A DNA stretch of 64,000 nucleotides. Origin: Patiria miniata. Lineage: Eukaryota > Echinodermata > Asteroidea > Valvatida > Asterinidae. Below, piece by piece: positions 47,201 to 59,285 of this stretch (positions within the stretch are counted from its first letter, which is position 1; each line of letters opens with the position of its first letter). The stretch spans positions 2,670,632 to 2,734,631 of the forward strand of contig NW_024037047.1 of assembly GCF_015706575.1 (NCBI RefSeq), given 5' to 3'. A model generated the notes under the pieces. That model saw nothing but the letters and a program-made list of their open reading frames with translations. It was not told the origin of the DNA and did no database searches. Both the position numbers and the translations under genes were made by a program.

Positions 47201-50200
47201 ACTTTTGGGCGAATCTGGTGAATATGGATTTTTGGGTCAAAATCTGACTTTTTCGATGATGCCGGCTATGGAAAACGTTGAAGTTTCTGGTGCATTTTGT
47301 AAACAGTCATACAATTTCTTTTCTCACTGGATACTGAATTTAACGAGTTGCAGTCTTCAGGGAATTCAGTGCTGGCCTCTAGGCACCTCGTGTGAACTTT
47401 TGGGCAAATCTGGTGAGTATGGATTTTTGGGTCAAAAACTGACTTTTTGATGATGCCGGCTATGGAAAACGTTGAAGTTTCTGTGCATTTTGTAAACAGT
47501 CATAAATTTTTCTTTTCTCCTGGATACTGAATTTAACGAGTTGCAGACTTCAGGGAATGCAATTCTGGCCTCTAGGCACCTGGTGTGACTTTTGTATGAA
47601 TCTGGTGCAAATGGAGTTTTGGTTCAAAAACTGACTTTTTGATGATGCCGGCTATGGAAAACGTTGAAGTTTCTGGTGCATTTTGTAAACAGTCATAAAA
47701 TTTTCTTTTCTCACTGTATACTGAATTTATCGACTTGCAGTCTTCAGGGAATTCAGTGCTGGCCTCTAGGCACCTCGTGTGAACTTTTGGGCAAATCTGG
47801 TGAATTTGGATTTTTGGGTCAAAAACTGACTTTTGGATGATGCCGGCTTTGGAAAAAAACGTTGAAGTTTCGGGTGCATTTTGTAAACAGTCATACAATT
47901 TTCTTTTCTCACTGGATACTGAATTTAACGAGTTGCAGTCTTCAGGGAATTCAGTGCTGGCCTCTAGGCACCTCGTGTGAACTTTGGGCAAATCTGGTGA
48001 ATATGGATTTTGGGTCAAGAACTGACTTTTTCGATGATGCCGGCAATGGAAAACGTTGAAGTTTCTAGTGCATTTTGTAAACAGTCATAACATTTTCTTT
48101 TCTCACTAGAAACTGAATTTAATGAGTTGCTGTCTTCAGGGAATTCAGTGCTGGCCTCTAGGCACCTCGTGTGAACTTTGGGCGAATCTGGTGAATATGG
48201 ATTTTTGGGTCAAAATCTGACTTTTTCGATGATGCCGGCTATGGAAAACGTTGAAGTTTCTGGTGCATTTTGTAAACAGTCATACAATTTTCTTTTCTCA
48301 CTGGATACTGAATTTAACGAGTTGCAGTCTTCAGGGAATTCAGTGCTGGCCTCTAGGCACCTCGTGTGAACTTTTGGGCAAATCTGGTGAGTATGGATTT
48401 TTGGGTCAAAAACTGACTTTTTGATGATGCCGGCTATGGAAAACGTTGAAGTTTCTGATGCATTTTGTAAACAGTCATAAATTTTTCTTTTCTCCCTGGA
48501 TACTGAATTTAACGAGTTGCAGACTTCAGGGAATGCAATTCTGGCCTCTAGGCACCTGGTGTGACTTTTGTGTGAATCTGGTGCAAATGGAGTTTTGGGT
48601 CAAAAACTGACTTTTTTGATGATGCCGGCTATGGAAAACGTTGAAGTTTCTGGTGCATTTTGTAAACAGTCATAAAATTTTCTTTTCTCACTGTATACTG
48701 AATTTATCGACTTGCAGTCTTCAGGAATTCAGTGCTGGCCTCTAGGCACCTCGTGTGAACTTTTGGGCAAATCTGGTGAATTTGGATTTTTGGGTCAAAA
48801 ACTGACTTTTTGGATGATGCCGGCTATGGAAAACGTTGAAGTTCGGGTGCATTTTGTAAACAGTCATACAATTTTCTTTTCTCACTGGATACTGAATTTA
48901 ACGAGTTGCAGTCTTCAGGGAATTCAGTGCTGGCCTCTAGGCACCTCGTGTGAACTTTTGGGCAAATCTGGTGAATATGGATTTTGGGTCAAAAACTTAC
49001 TTTTTCGATGATGCCGGCAATGGAAAACGTTGAAGTTTCTAGTGCATTTTGTAAACAGTCATAACATTTTCTTTTCTCACTAGAACTGAATTTAATGAGT
49101 TGCTGTCTTCAGGGAATTCAGTGCTGGCCTCTAGGCACCTCGTGTGAACTTTTTGGCAAATCTGGTGAATATGGATTTTTGGGTCAAAAACTGACTTTTC
49201 GATGGCTATGGAAAACGTTGAAGTTTCTGGTGCATTTTGTAAACAGTCATAAATTTTCTTTTCTCACTAGATACTGAATTTAACGAGTTGCAGTCTTCAG
49301 GGAATTCAGTGCTGGCCTCTAGGCACTCGTGTGAACTTTTGGGCAATTCTGGTGAATATGGATTTTGGTTCAATAACTGACTTTTTCGATGATGCCGGCT
49401 ATGGAAAACGTTGAAGTTTCTGGTGCATTTTGTAAACAGTCATACAATTTTCTTTTCTCACTAGATACTGAATTTAACTAGATGCAGTCTTCAGGGAATG
49501 CAATTCTGGTCTCTAGGCACCTGGTGTGAACTTTTGGGCGAATCTGGTGCAAATGGATTTTTGGGTCAAAAACTGACTTTTTTTATGATGCCGGCTATGG
49601 AAAACGTTGAAGTTTCTGGTGCATTTTGTAAACAGTCATTAAATTTTCTTTTCTCACTTGATACTGAATTTAATGAGTTCCAGTATTCAGGGAATTCATT
49701 GCTGGACTCTAGGCACCTGGTGTGAACTTTTGGGCGAATCTCGTGAGTATGGATTTTTGGGTCAAAAACTGTCTTTTTCGATGATGCCGGCTATGGAAAA
49801 CGTTGAAGTTTCTGGTGCATTTTGTAAACAGTCATAAAATGTTCTTTTCTCACTAGATACTGAATTTAACGAGTTGCAGTCTTCAGGGAATGCAATTCTG
49901 GCCTCTAGGCACCTGGTGTGAACTTTTGGGCGAATCTGGTGCAAATGGATTTTTGGGTCAAAAACTTAATTTTTCGATGATGCCGGCTATGGAAAACGTT
50001 GAAGTTTCTGGTGCATTTTGTAAACAGTCATAACATTTTCTTTTCTCACTGGATACTGAATTTAACGAGTTGCAGTCTTCAGGGAATTCAGTGCCAGCCT
50101 CTAGGCACCTTGTGTAAACTTTTGGGCAAATCTGGTGAAGATGGATTTTTGGGTCAAAAACTGACTTTTTCGATGATGCCGGCTATGGAAAAAGGTTATA

Positions 50201-52153
50201 GTTTCTGGTGCATTTTGTAAACAGTCATACAATTTTCTTTTCTCACTGGATACTGAATTTAACGAGTTCCAGTCTTCAGGGAATGCAATTCTGGCCTCTA
50301 GGCACCTGGTGTGAACTTTTAGGTGAATCTGGTGCAAATGGAGTTTTGGGTCAAAAACTGACTTTTTTTATGATGCCGGCTATGGAAAACGTTGAAGTTT
50401 GTGGTGCATTTTGTAAACAGTCATACAATTTTTCTTTTGTCACTGGATACTGAATTTAACGAGTTGCAGTCTTCAGGGAATGCAATTCTGGCCTCTAGGC
50501 ACCTGGTGTGAACTTTTGGCGAATGTGGTGCAAATGGATTTTTGGGTCAAAAACTGACTTTTTCGATGATGCCGGCTATGGAAAACGTTGAAGTTTCTGG
50601 TGCATTTTGTAAACAGTCATAAAATGTTCTTTTCTCACTAGATACTGAATTTAATGAGTTGCAGTCTTCAGGGAATTCAGTGCTGGCCTCTAGGCACCTC
50701 GTGTGAACTTTTGGGCAAATCTGGTGAATATGGATTTTTGGGTCAAAAACTGACTTTTTCGATGATGCCGGCTATGGAAAACGTTGTAGTTTCTGGTGCA
50801 TTTTGTAAATAGTCATCAAATTTTTCTTTTCTCACTGGATACTGAATTTATCGACTTGCAGTCTTCAGGGAATTCAGTGCTGTCCTCTATGCACCTCGTG
50901 TGAACTTTTGGGCGAATCTGGTGAATATGGATTTTTGGGTCAAAATCTGACTTTTTCGATGATGCCGGCTATGGAAAACGTTGAAGTTTCTGGTGCATTT
51001 TGTAAACAGTCATACAATTTTCTTTTCTCACTGGATACTGAATTTAACGAGTTGCAGTCTTCAGGGAATTCAGTGCTGGTCTCTAGGCACCTCGTGTGAA
51101 CTTTGGGCAAATCTGGTGAGTATGGATTTTTGGGTCAAAAACTGACTTTTTTGATGATGCCGGCTATGGAAAACGTTGAAGTTTCTGATGCATTTTGTAA
51201 ACAGTCATAAATTTTTCTTTTCTCCCTGGATACTGAATTTAACGAGTTGCAGACTTCAGGGAATGCAATCTGGCCTCTAGGCACCTGGTGTGACTTTTTG
51301 TATGAATCTGGTGCAAATGGAGTTTTGGTTCAAAAACTGACTTTTTTGATGATGCCGGCTATGGAAAACGTTGAAGTTTCTGGTGCATTTTGTAAACAGT
51401 CATAAAATTTTCTTTTCTCACTGTATACTGAATTTATCGACTTGCAGTCTTCAGGGAATTCAGTGCTGGCCTCTAGGCACCTCGTGTGAACTTTTGGGCA
51501 AATCTGGTGAATTTGGATTTTTGGGTCAAAAACTGACTTTTTGGATGATGCCGGCTATGGAAAACGTTGAAGTTTCGGGTGCATTTTGTAAACAGTCATA
51601 CAATTTTCTTTTCTCACTGGATACTGAATTCAACGAGTTGCAGTCTTCAGGAATTCAGTGCTGGCCTCTAGGCACCTCGTGTGAACTTTTGGGCAAATCT
51701 GGTGAATATGGATTTTGGGTCAAGAACTGACTTTTCGATGATGCCGGCAATGGAAAACGTTGAAGTTTCTAGTGCATTTTGTAAACAGTCATAACATTTT
51801 CTTTTCTCACTAGAAACTGAATTTAATGAGTTGCTGTCTTCAGGGAATTCAGTGCTGGCCTCTAGGCACCTCGTGTGAACTTTTGGGCGAATCTGGTGAA
51901 TATGGATTTTGGGTCAAAATCTGACTTTTTCGATGATGCCGGCTATGGAAAACGTTGAAGTTTCTGGTGCATTTTGTAAACAGTCATACAATTTTCTTTT
52001 CTCACTGGATACTGAATTTAACGAGTTGCAGTCTTCAGGGAATTCAGTGCTGGCCTCTAGGCACCTCGTGTGAACTTTTGGGGCAAATCTGGTGAGTATG
52101 GATTTTTGGGTCAAAAACTGACTTTTTTGATGATGCCGGCTATGGAAAACGTT
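38293..52153. repeat. Satellite array III, ~196 bp monomers
   Basis: It resumes at AGT|ttctggtgc, the base after the DIRS target, in the same orientation as arrays I and II, and shares the 'ggtgcaagtggattt' subtype with the last monomer left of the DIRS element. Monomers from about 40 kb onward carry many one-base losses in homopolymers (ggattttgggtc, cttttcgatg, tctgtgcatt), far more than in array I; this is either real decay or lower base quality. It ends at the N gap at 52154. Confidence 0.96.
41300..51900. repeat. Nested higher-order repeats in array III
   Basis: About 41300-42990 recurs about 2342-2347 bp later (12 monomers with small losses; markers 'aaatctcgtgaatgtgg' at 41346/43689 and 'gaaaaaggttatagtttc'). 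The block with 'gtgactttt(t)gt.tgaatctgg' recurs near 45440, 46413, 47587, 48560 and 51291, that is at spacings of about five, six, five and fourteen monomers. A larger block around 44000-46000 recurs about 5852 bp later at 49860-51900. Several rounds of amplification are therefore layered on each other. Confidence 0.8.
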
Positions 52154-52653
52154 NNNNNNNNNNNNNNNNNNNNNNNNNNNNNNNNNNNNNNNNNNNNNNN
52201 NNNNNNNNNNNNNNNNNNNNNNNNNNNNNNNNNNNNNNNNNNNNNNNNNNNNNNNNNNNNNNNNNNNNNNNNNNNNNNNNNNNNNNNNNNNNNNNNNNNN
52301 NNNNNNNNNNNNNNNNNNNNNNNNNNNNNNNNNNNNNNNNNNNNNNNNNNNNNNNNNNNNNNNNNNNNNNNNNNNNNNNNNNNNNNNNNNNNNNNNNNNN
52401 NNNNNNNNNNNNNNNNNNNNNNNNNNNNNNNNNNNNNNNNNNNNNNNNNNNNNNNNNNNNNNNNNNNNNNNNNNNNNNNNNNNNNNNNNNNNNNNNNNNN
52501 NNNNNNNNNNNNNNNNNNNNNNNNNNNNNNNNNNNNNNNNNNNNNNNNNNNNNNNNNNNNNNNNNNNNNNNNNNNNNNNNNNNNNNNNNNNNNNNNNNNN
52601 NNNNNNNNNNNNNNNNNNNNNNNNNNNNNNNNNNNNNNNNNNNNNNNNNNNNN
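52154..52653. other. Assembly gap, 500 N
   Basis: Exactly 500 unknown bases separating satellite array III from unique-looking AT-rich DNA. The true satellite border is hidden in it, so linkage of the two sides depends on the scaffolding. Confidence 0.99.
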
Positions 52654-52689
52654 GTCAATCCCATAACTTGCTATTGGCCTTGAATTGCT

Positions 52690-53560
52690 TTGGGGCAACA
52701 CAGAAGAGCCGTGGCAAAATCAAAAAGCGGGATGGGTCGAAGGGGGTTGAGTTGGGACGGGAATATCATTAGATGTGTGTAATTTCTATGCACGTAATGC
52801 ATGTCTGTTTGTTGTTAAGTTGTTTGTTGGAGTGTTGGGGTTGTTTGTTAGTTTGTTGTGGGTTTTTTTGGGGGGGGGGTAGGGTCGTGTTGTGTAGGTG
52901 ATCTAAATGGCTTGTGTTAACAGTTTACCTATTTGTATTTTTTTAAACTCATATTTTTCACAGAACTTGTTATGTGCATGAACTTTAAGCTTTTTTGTAA
53001 ATATTGTAATTGTCACCATTTATGCTTTTTGTATGCAATATATTTTGTTTGTAATAAACTAGTATAAGAATAAAGCCGCGTGAAATTAAGGTCATTTTCC
53101 GAGCGTATCCAGTCCGATGTATACATGTATTTATTTCGAGTCTCTATTTTTTCTTCTCGTTTCCTCTTTCGTTCACCCAATGTTTGTTCTCTTTCGTTTA
53201 AGTTTCTTTAGGGAATGGCAACTAGGGGGGGGGGGGACAATGGAAGACTTTGGCAGGTCCTTTCAATTTAAGCTAGTGTGCGCCATGCAAATATGGAAAA
53301 GGGACCGGTCTGTCTGCTGCCAACAACGTCTCAAAAGTATCCTAACTGTAGCTGGGATGTCTTGCCTAAACTAAATTCGCATCTATCACAGTCCATGGCA
53401 ACTATCGGATACAATAGGAGACTGAAGTAAGCTTCGGGAATCCAAAGCTCTCTTTCTTCACATCCATATCGGAAATTAGGCACTCATTTAAGTTGCTTAC
53501 TCTACATGATTAAACGATATCAATACATTTACTATATAAATGATACCTACCTTCATGATT
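52690..53560. repeat. Diverged interspersed repeat, copy 1
   Basis: Two stretches match a second copy about 3.7-4.2 kb downstream in the same orientation. The first, 52716-52780, is the 'caaaatcaaaaagcggg..tcgaagggggttgag' segment. The second, 53324 to about 53560, runs from 'cgtctcaaaagtatc' through 'agctgggatgtcttgcct' and 'ctctctttcttcacatcc' to 'atcaatacatttac'. About 540 bp between the stretches is not shared. Identity is roughly 80-85% by eye, so it is an old repeat of unknown class. Confidence 0.7.
53053..53074 (+). promoter_or_regulatory. Possible polyadenylation signals
   Basis: Two AATAAA hexamers (53053-53058 and 53069-53074) after a T-rich stretch that looks like the end of a 3' untranslated region. 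No coding exon can be linked to them, so chance occurrence in AT-rich DNA is quite possible. Confidence 0.2.
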
Positions 53561-55324
53561 ATATGCATGATTTCAAACTCAAATACAAATAATAATAGGA
53601 TAATACAATTGCATAGTAATTCATACTTCCTAACACAATGCGACAATAATACCTTTACACTGTATTCCATGTACAAAAAGTACAGAACGGGTTCATTTTT
53701 AATTGTCATATTTCATTTTTGCTTATTTTGAGAAATTAAAGCTAAGTAATGGCAGTTTCAGCCAAAAAATATGTTGCAAAATTGGAATATCAAGCTGTAA
53801 TCACCAGATTACTGCAAACTCGAGCAATCTTTTCATCATTTCAAATATTTTTTATTGATGCTCCATCCCTCAAAATCATACATTGCATATAAGTTTTCAA
53901 ACCTTAATACATGATATGCGAACCATTGATCCTATGACAAAATTAACAAATAAAAAAATACAAACGGACGCTTCATATTACAAAAAACCTGCTTGGTTGT
54001 GTGTTTTTCGGGTGACTTTAACCAACGTGTTTTTTTTTTCACTTTCTATCCACTCGATTAATTCATTACGTTGCTACAAAATCTCAAAATGTGAGGCTAC
54101 ATTTTCATATTTTAAAATTTTAAAAGAAGAGCATCAATATAGGATTTGCATGGCGTTCCGTGTAAAAATCCTAAAACTACGCATAACACTATTACCTTCG
54201 GTGAATTTTCTATAGTTGATGCTTACTTATAGATGTTTTGTTGCTTCCATTTCCCATTGCTCACTTTTGGAGCACTGATTACGACATTTGAGAAGATTAG
54301 TTCATATTGCACCATAAATGATGGATTTCTAAATATCACCGTTGTAAAATTTTCTATCCAATACAGGTTGGCTGAGAAAGCTGAGGGATACAATGTTGTA
54401 TTTATACAAATACCTGAATAATAATGCAGGAAAACGATAATATTGATAATGATAATATTGCAGTTTCAGCTGGACCGAAATAAAGTACAGTTGTTTTGCA
54501 ATTGACCACGTTTCTATATATTCTCAATTTATGAATTATGCAATCAAATGAAATTCTCAATGTATGCAAACTTATTAGGGATATGATTTTCGGTCAAAAT
54601 TTTACCGATTGTATGTTTCAGTTTAAAAACCTAACACTGAAGAATTTACAATCTTTAATCCAATGTGTTATGCATCTTTTTGTATTTTCTGGTGACAATG
54701 ACTTGAAATTAAATTTTAATGCAACAGTTTCAATTTGTTTTACCAACTTGAGGTGAGTTTTTCAGATAACTGGAAAAACATGCTCTGATTTTCAAAATTA
54801 TCGACATCTTTCAAAAAGGTACCCTAATATTCTATTTTTGTAATGATTTTTTTTTTATTTTGAGAAATTATAGCTTAACAAAAACAATTCGTCAAAACGT
54901 CAATATTAGTCAATATTAGCAGTTATTTTCCACTTTGAGGTGATTTATGAAAAATGATAGTCAAAAATGAACCTGTTACAGATAATTTGATTTTTTGAGC
55001 ATTACAATCTGATCTCGAAATGATGTCACTTAACACATACACAATGATCAAATTCACATTATAACTCAAACTTGTTTTTGCTTTAAAAAAATAATAAAAA
55101 TACACGAAACTATTACTTCAACTCTTCTGAAAGAAGCCAATCGACAAGAATACAATGTAACCTAGGTACGGATGATAATAAAACAAATATCACAAAGTCC
55201 ATCTGTCTACCACTTATCATTTACCGGTACGCATTGATGAACCCCTTTAAATACAATGAAATACATATGTGTGGCTGCCTCCATGGTTGAACGGAAATTT
55301 GCAAAGGAAAAACAAACACAAATC

Positions 55325-55437
55325 GACCGACCGACCGACTGGCTGACTGACTGACCGACTCCCCGACTCCCTGACATACAGACTGGTATACAGACTGATA
55401 GACGACTCCCTGACTGACAAGACTGACTGACTGACCG
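55325..55437. repeat. Degenerate (GACT/GACC)n simple repeat
   Basis: A run of gaccgaccgactgg, ctgactgactgacc and similar words with imperfect tetranucleotide periodicity and a few longer interruptions (atacagactggtatacagactg). Confidence 0.8.
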
Positions 55438-55457
55438 CTGCATCACTGTCGTATTTC

Positions 55458-55651
55458 AATATGACTTCGTATCCATCATGCAAAATGGGTTTAATTTTTG
55501 TGTAGACTTTATAGTTTTTACCCGCTCTGAGGCCAGCATTATACTAGACCCGTGAATATGACTTCGTATCCATCATGCTAAATCGGTTTAATTTCTTCGT
55601 AGACTTCATAGCTTGTACCCGCTCTGAGACCAGCATCATACTAGACCCGTG
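55458..55651. repeat. 97-bp tandem duplication
   Basis: Two adjacent copies of a unit starting 'aatatgacttcgtatcc' and ending 'atactagacccgtg' (55458-55554 and 55555-55651), differing at roughly ten positions. There is no coding potential in a common frame. Confidence 0.85.
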
Positions 55652-56010
55652 AGTTTTGGCACATTGCCAAAGGTTATAGTTACAATAAACAGACTCTAAT
55701 TCCCAGGTGAGAAAAATCCTTACTGAATAATTAGAAACAACGAGACAACATGTTTCCTCTCGAACTACTGCACATGCATATACCAGTCTAATATTTTTTT
55801 TAGGGACTTTTCCGTCGTGCGATTTTGAAACCAGACAGATTTCATGGGCAGTTGCTAAGGAGCGCCAAGGTAACAATCCATACAAACAACGATTGCACTC
55901 TTGGTGACCCATGCACATAACCCATAGCTGCTTTTGTGTAGCTATTTTGTCATGTTGGGCCCCCTTGACGGCTTAGAAATTTTGTTGAAAAGAAAAAAAA
56001 CTGGCTGTAA

Positions 56011-56378
56011 GGCCAAAAAAAAAGTCTCCGGTTTCTGGTATGCGCGCGCGTCGCCGTAGCCATGCGCGTCGGGAAAATGAATAAGGTTTTTTTTTCAATG
56101 AAAGATGATGTCTCAAAACCGCCAAACTCACTGGTTTGACTGGAATCCTGCTACTGCACAATTTTAACGTGTTTTTAGATGGGGTTATGATCGAGAATAA
56201 GCTTTATGTGGCCTCTCTGGACTCCCATATATTTGCACTAAGTTTAGTCGGGCACCATATGCAGTCATCAGCCGACATTTCAAGCAAAAAAGTCAGGTAA
56301 AAAAAAAAAAAGCCGCGTCGCCGCACCACTTTTTGGACAAGCTCCATACCAGAAACCGGAGACTTATTTTTGTTGGCC
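56011..56378. mobile_element. Harbinger-like MITE (368 bp)
   Basis: Terminal inverted repeats of about 32 bp: 56011-56042 (ggccaaaaaaaaagtctccg...) and 56345-56378 (...cggagacttatttttgttggcc), with a near-perfect inner part 'agtctccggtttctggtatg'. TAA flanks both ends, consistent with the 3 bp TWA target duplication of PIF/Harbinger elements. There is no transposase; the interior contains GC-rich 'gcgcgcgcgtcgccg' and a T-run. Confidence 0.7.
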
Positions 56379-56849
56379 TAAAGTAGGATTATTTTTCTTT
56401 GCGCTGTAAGAACTTAAAACCCTGGGGAACCATGAAGTGACATAAAGTACATAAATTCATGCCACTGAGAAAGGAGATCCAATTTTCTGTTACGTAATAT
56501 AAGTATCAAATGAACATTCGTAGGGTTCAATGCAGTTCAACGCAATTGTAACCTAATTCACCAGGTGAATTATATTCTTCAATCTAAGCCTTTTACGAGA
56601 AATGTTCCAATTGTGACTATCGTTTAATTGGAATAGTTGGTAGACATAGACAAAGACACGGATTTAATTGTGTGGATTTGTTCTTGGTACACTTTTAAAA
56701 TATTTAATATAGTTTGATGAATATTTACTCGAGTTATATAATTACATGTATTGTGGATGAGATGTTGGTATTAATGCTGTCCAAAATATTCAATCGCTAT
56801 TAGCTTTTATTTGCCATATTTTTGGGCAGTGGTGGTACCATTATCTACA

Positions 56850-57300
56850 ATACTTGGGACAAAATAGAAAAGCATTGACAAATCGAAAAGCAGGGCCAGT
56901 TGGATCGAGGGGTTTGAGGTGGGGAGAGGGACATCATTTGATGTTAACGATATGATGTGAACGCATCAAAACCATTCATATACGTGTTTATGTAGATAGC
57001 TGCGTTTATTAAAGGCCGAACGTTAAAGTCTAAAATACATATCTCATGTACAGTACACAACGTCTCAAAAGTATCGCAACTGCAGCTGGGATGTCTTGCC
57101 TCAACTAAATCTGCATCTATCATAGTCCATGACAACTATTTGAAACAACAGAGGACTGAAGTAAGCCTCATGATTCTACAGCTCTCTTTCTTCACATCCA
57201 TACCGGAAATTAGGCACACATTAAAGTTAATAACTCTACATGATACACCCAATATCAGTACATTTACTTAAATGATATCATATATTACATATTTCATATG
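56850..57300. repeat. Diverged interspersed repeat, copy 2
   Basis: Direct-orientation partner of 52690-53560: 56876 to about 56945 matches the first stretch and 57057 to about 57300 the second, with only about 110 bp between them instead of 540. Weaker similarity continues to about 57450 (aattcaaatacaaatag, ataataccttt). A segment like 'cagataatttgatt..agcatta' occurs near 54970, 57446 and 57535, suggesting further fragments of the same family. Confidence 0.7.
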
Positions 57301-57306
57301 TATAGA

Positions 57307-57335
57307 ATCATGAAGTTATGTTATAACTTCATGAT
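57307..57335. other. Perfect 13-bp palindrome with 3-nt loop
   Basis: atcatgaagttat (57307-57319) and ataacttcatgat (57323-57335) flank gtt. It is absent at the corresponding place of repeat copy 1, so it arose after the copies separated. No function can be assigned. Confidence 0.7.
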
Positions 57336-58916
57336 ATGATACACGATTTGGAATTCAAATACAAATAGTAATCAGCTAATTAACGCTGCCCATTCATTCA
57401 TATTTTCTACCATAATGTGCTAATAATACCTTTTCCACGTTGATGAAGTACAGATAATTTGATTGTGTTTAGCATTAAAAAGTAATCACTAAATGATGTT
57501 ATTTTACACATACATATTTTACATGATTATATGATTTGAACATTAAAATGTAATCGCTAAAATGACATTATTTTACAAATACACATTTTACATTATACAT
57601 CAATCTTGCGTAAGCGTCTTTCTTATTCTTATTTTATTATTTCTTATTTACGGACTATTTGCCCAATTTTGAGGCATCAAGAAAAGTCGTCAAAACAAAA
57701 CCCGGTGTTACAATTTCTTAATATTTCCCTTAAATTCTACTAGCAAAAAAATGAGAAAATACGGTTGTCCGCTTTTGACGTTCCATATCTAATAAAACTT
57801 AGTATGGACTTTCTGATGTGTGATTTGAAAATCAGACTTATGTTGAGGCAAAACAATGATCGATTTGTATTGACAGCCTCAATGAAAGCAAAGAATGACC
57901 GTGCCTTTGGTGACCTCTGCAGCAAACCAAGTATTACTTTTACGTAGGATTTCCAGTACAGCCAGCCTGTAGTTGGTTGTTTCACACAAACATACTTATC
58001 TTAACTGACAATGTTTACTGAAATTTGACAATATTTTACTATCGTTTTTTCTCTGGTTTCTTATGAAATGTTGGTATTAAACCTTTCAAAAACGTTTCTA
58101 TACACGTCAGCCAATAATTAACAGACCGCACTCAAACAAAGCTGGGGAGTGGGTCACCAACAACTTTCTACACTCTTCGTAAGCAAATTCAATAGTTTAT
58201 GACTTTTTACCCAACTTAAATTAACCAACAATAATGCAAATTCGTACCAATGATGTATCATTGTCCAACTATGTTTTACCCAACTGGTTTTTTTATCACA
58301 TTGTGTAGGCCTATACTGCCTACACGGCTACCATCACAGTCACTCGTATGCACGACAACAGTATTAAACAGTTTAAATGGGCCTTATTCACAAGGAAGCC
58401 ATTTTGGTCGTGTTCCTTCAGTACATTTTATAAACTGTGAATTGTTAAAGGGGATGGTGCCATTTAATTTTTTTTGTATTCTAGCCTGTCTATCATTATT
58501 TTTTTTAATGTGGCTTACGACATTAGGGCATGTTTAATCACAAATGTTGAATTATTCATTAGAGCAGAGTGGCATATATTTACAATAACTTTATGGCATT
58601 CTTTAAATGTTCTCTTCACAAGTTCGAAAAATGAAGATTTTACCTCGATTGCAATTAATAGTGCCGACTCGTGAATAAAGCTGTGGCTAACTCGACTCGT
58701 GAAATTGCAGTGGCTAACTGTACATGATTTGACTGCCCAATTTGTGGTCGGTACTAAAATGACCTAACTTTCCATACACACGATCGAAGCTTATTATTAA
58801 AACTGCCTCTTAATTTCTACTACATAACACACTGTCATGATCATAACACATGAAGTAGTAAGGAAAGTGGGGGTACGGGATCAACTGTGGCAAGCCTGAA
58901 CACGTCGCTCTCGTTT

Positions 58917-59040
58917 CTAAAAATCCCCGATCCCAATTTTTAGAAAAAAATCTGATCAAAATCCCCCGATCCCAATTTTTAGAAAAACTGACTGACGGTC
59001 TGATCAAAATCCCCCGATCCCAATTTTTAGAAAAAATGAC
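58917..59040. repeat. Three-copy tandem repeat, ~40-48 bp unit
   Basis: The core 'atcccccgatcccaatttttagaaaaa' occurs three times, the first with one C fewer, separated by 'tctgatcaaa' or a longer 'actgactgacggtctgatcaaa'. It lies just outside the Polinton-like gene cluster and might be close to its border. Confidence 0.8.
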
Positions 59041-59139
59041 GTCGGGTACCAACAACTAATGTTTTAACCTAACGTATCTGTAAGGTTGAGTGATAAATGT
59101 TTAGTCAGGCTCCCGAGGGGTGCCAAGATACGATGACCG

Positions 59140-59247
59140 CTACAATAAAGGTGGGGCTGAGGGTGAAAGTTTTTTAATTTCTTTTTCAAAGTCTAAATCG
59201 CTTTCCCTAAGAGGAAAGGTATAACTCGGTGGATCTAGCACACCCAT
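59140..59247 (-). CDS. Small ORF / displaced C-terminus with PPSY and PSAP motifs
   Basis: A 35-codon frame on the minus strand from ATG (59247) to TAG (59142). It begins MG and contains PPSY and, near its end, PSAPPLL, the two classic late-domain motifs that bind NEDD4-type ligases and TSG101. The frame is open further upstream, back into the 178-residue ORF, where it is in the -1 phase relative to that ORF; the two phases could be joined at the A8 run at 59325-59332. It also repeats the peptide SDLDFEKE found in the larger ORF. It may therefore be a C-terminal extension reached by frameshifting or broken by an indel, rather than a separate gene. Confidence 0.4.
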   Translation of the reverse strand: MGVLDPPSYTFPLRESDLDFEKEIKKLSPSAPPLL

Positions 59248-59285
59248 CTGGTGAAAGTCCTTTGGTGTTTCTTCATAATGTTTAT

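Larger units (their letters stand above)
52654..59100. other. AT-rich intergenic region without supported genes
   Basis: About 6.4 kb with only short open frames (110 codons or fewer, mostly without ATG or with AT-biased composition) and no recognised protein. It contains G-runs (near 52870 and 53225), a diverged direct repeat pair, a MITE and small tandem repeats, listed separately. I see no tRNA or rRNA. Confidence 0.6.

Noticed and set aside
1-52153. Dozens of 60-141 codon frames on both strands of the satellite
   Set aside because: They follow the 196 bp phase, begin with TTG rather than ATG, exist on both strands at once and are broken at random by indels; they are by-products of a repeat with few stops.
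53117-58674. Short frames of 60-124 codons in the AT-rich intergenic region
   Set aside because: AT-driven composition, no motifs and no splice pattern linking them.
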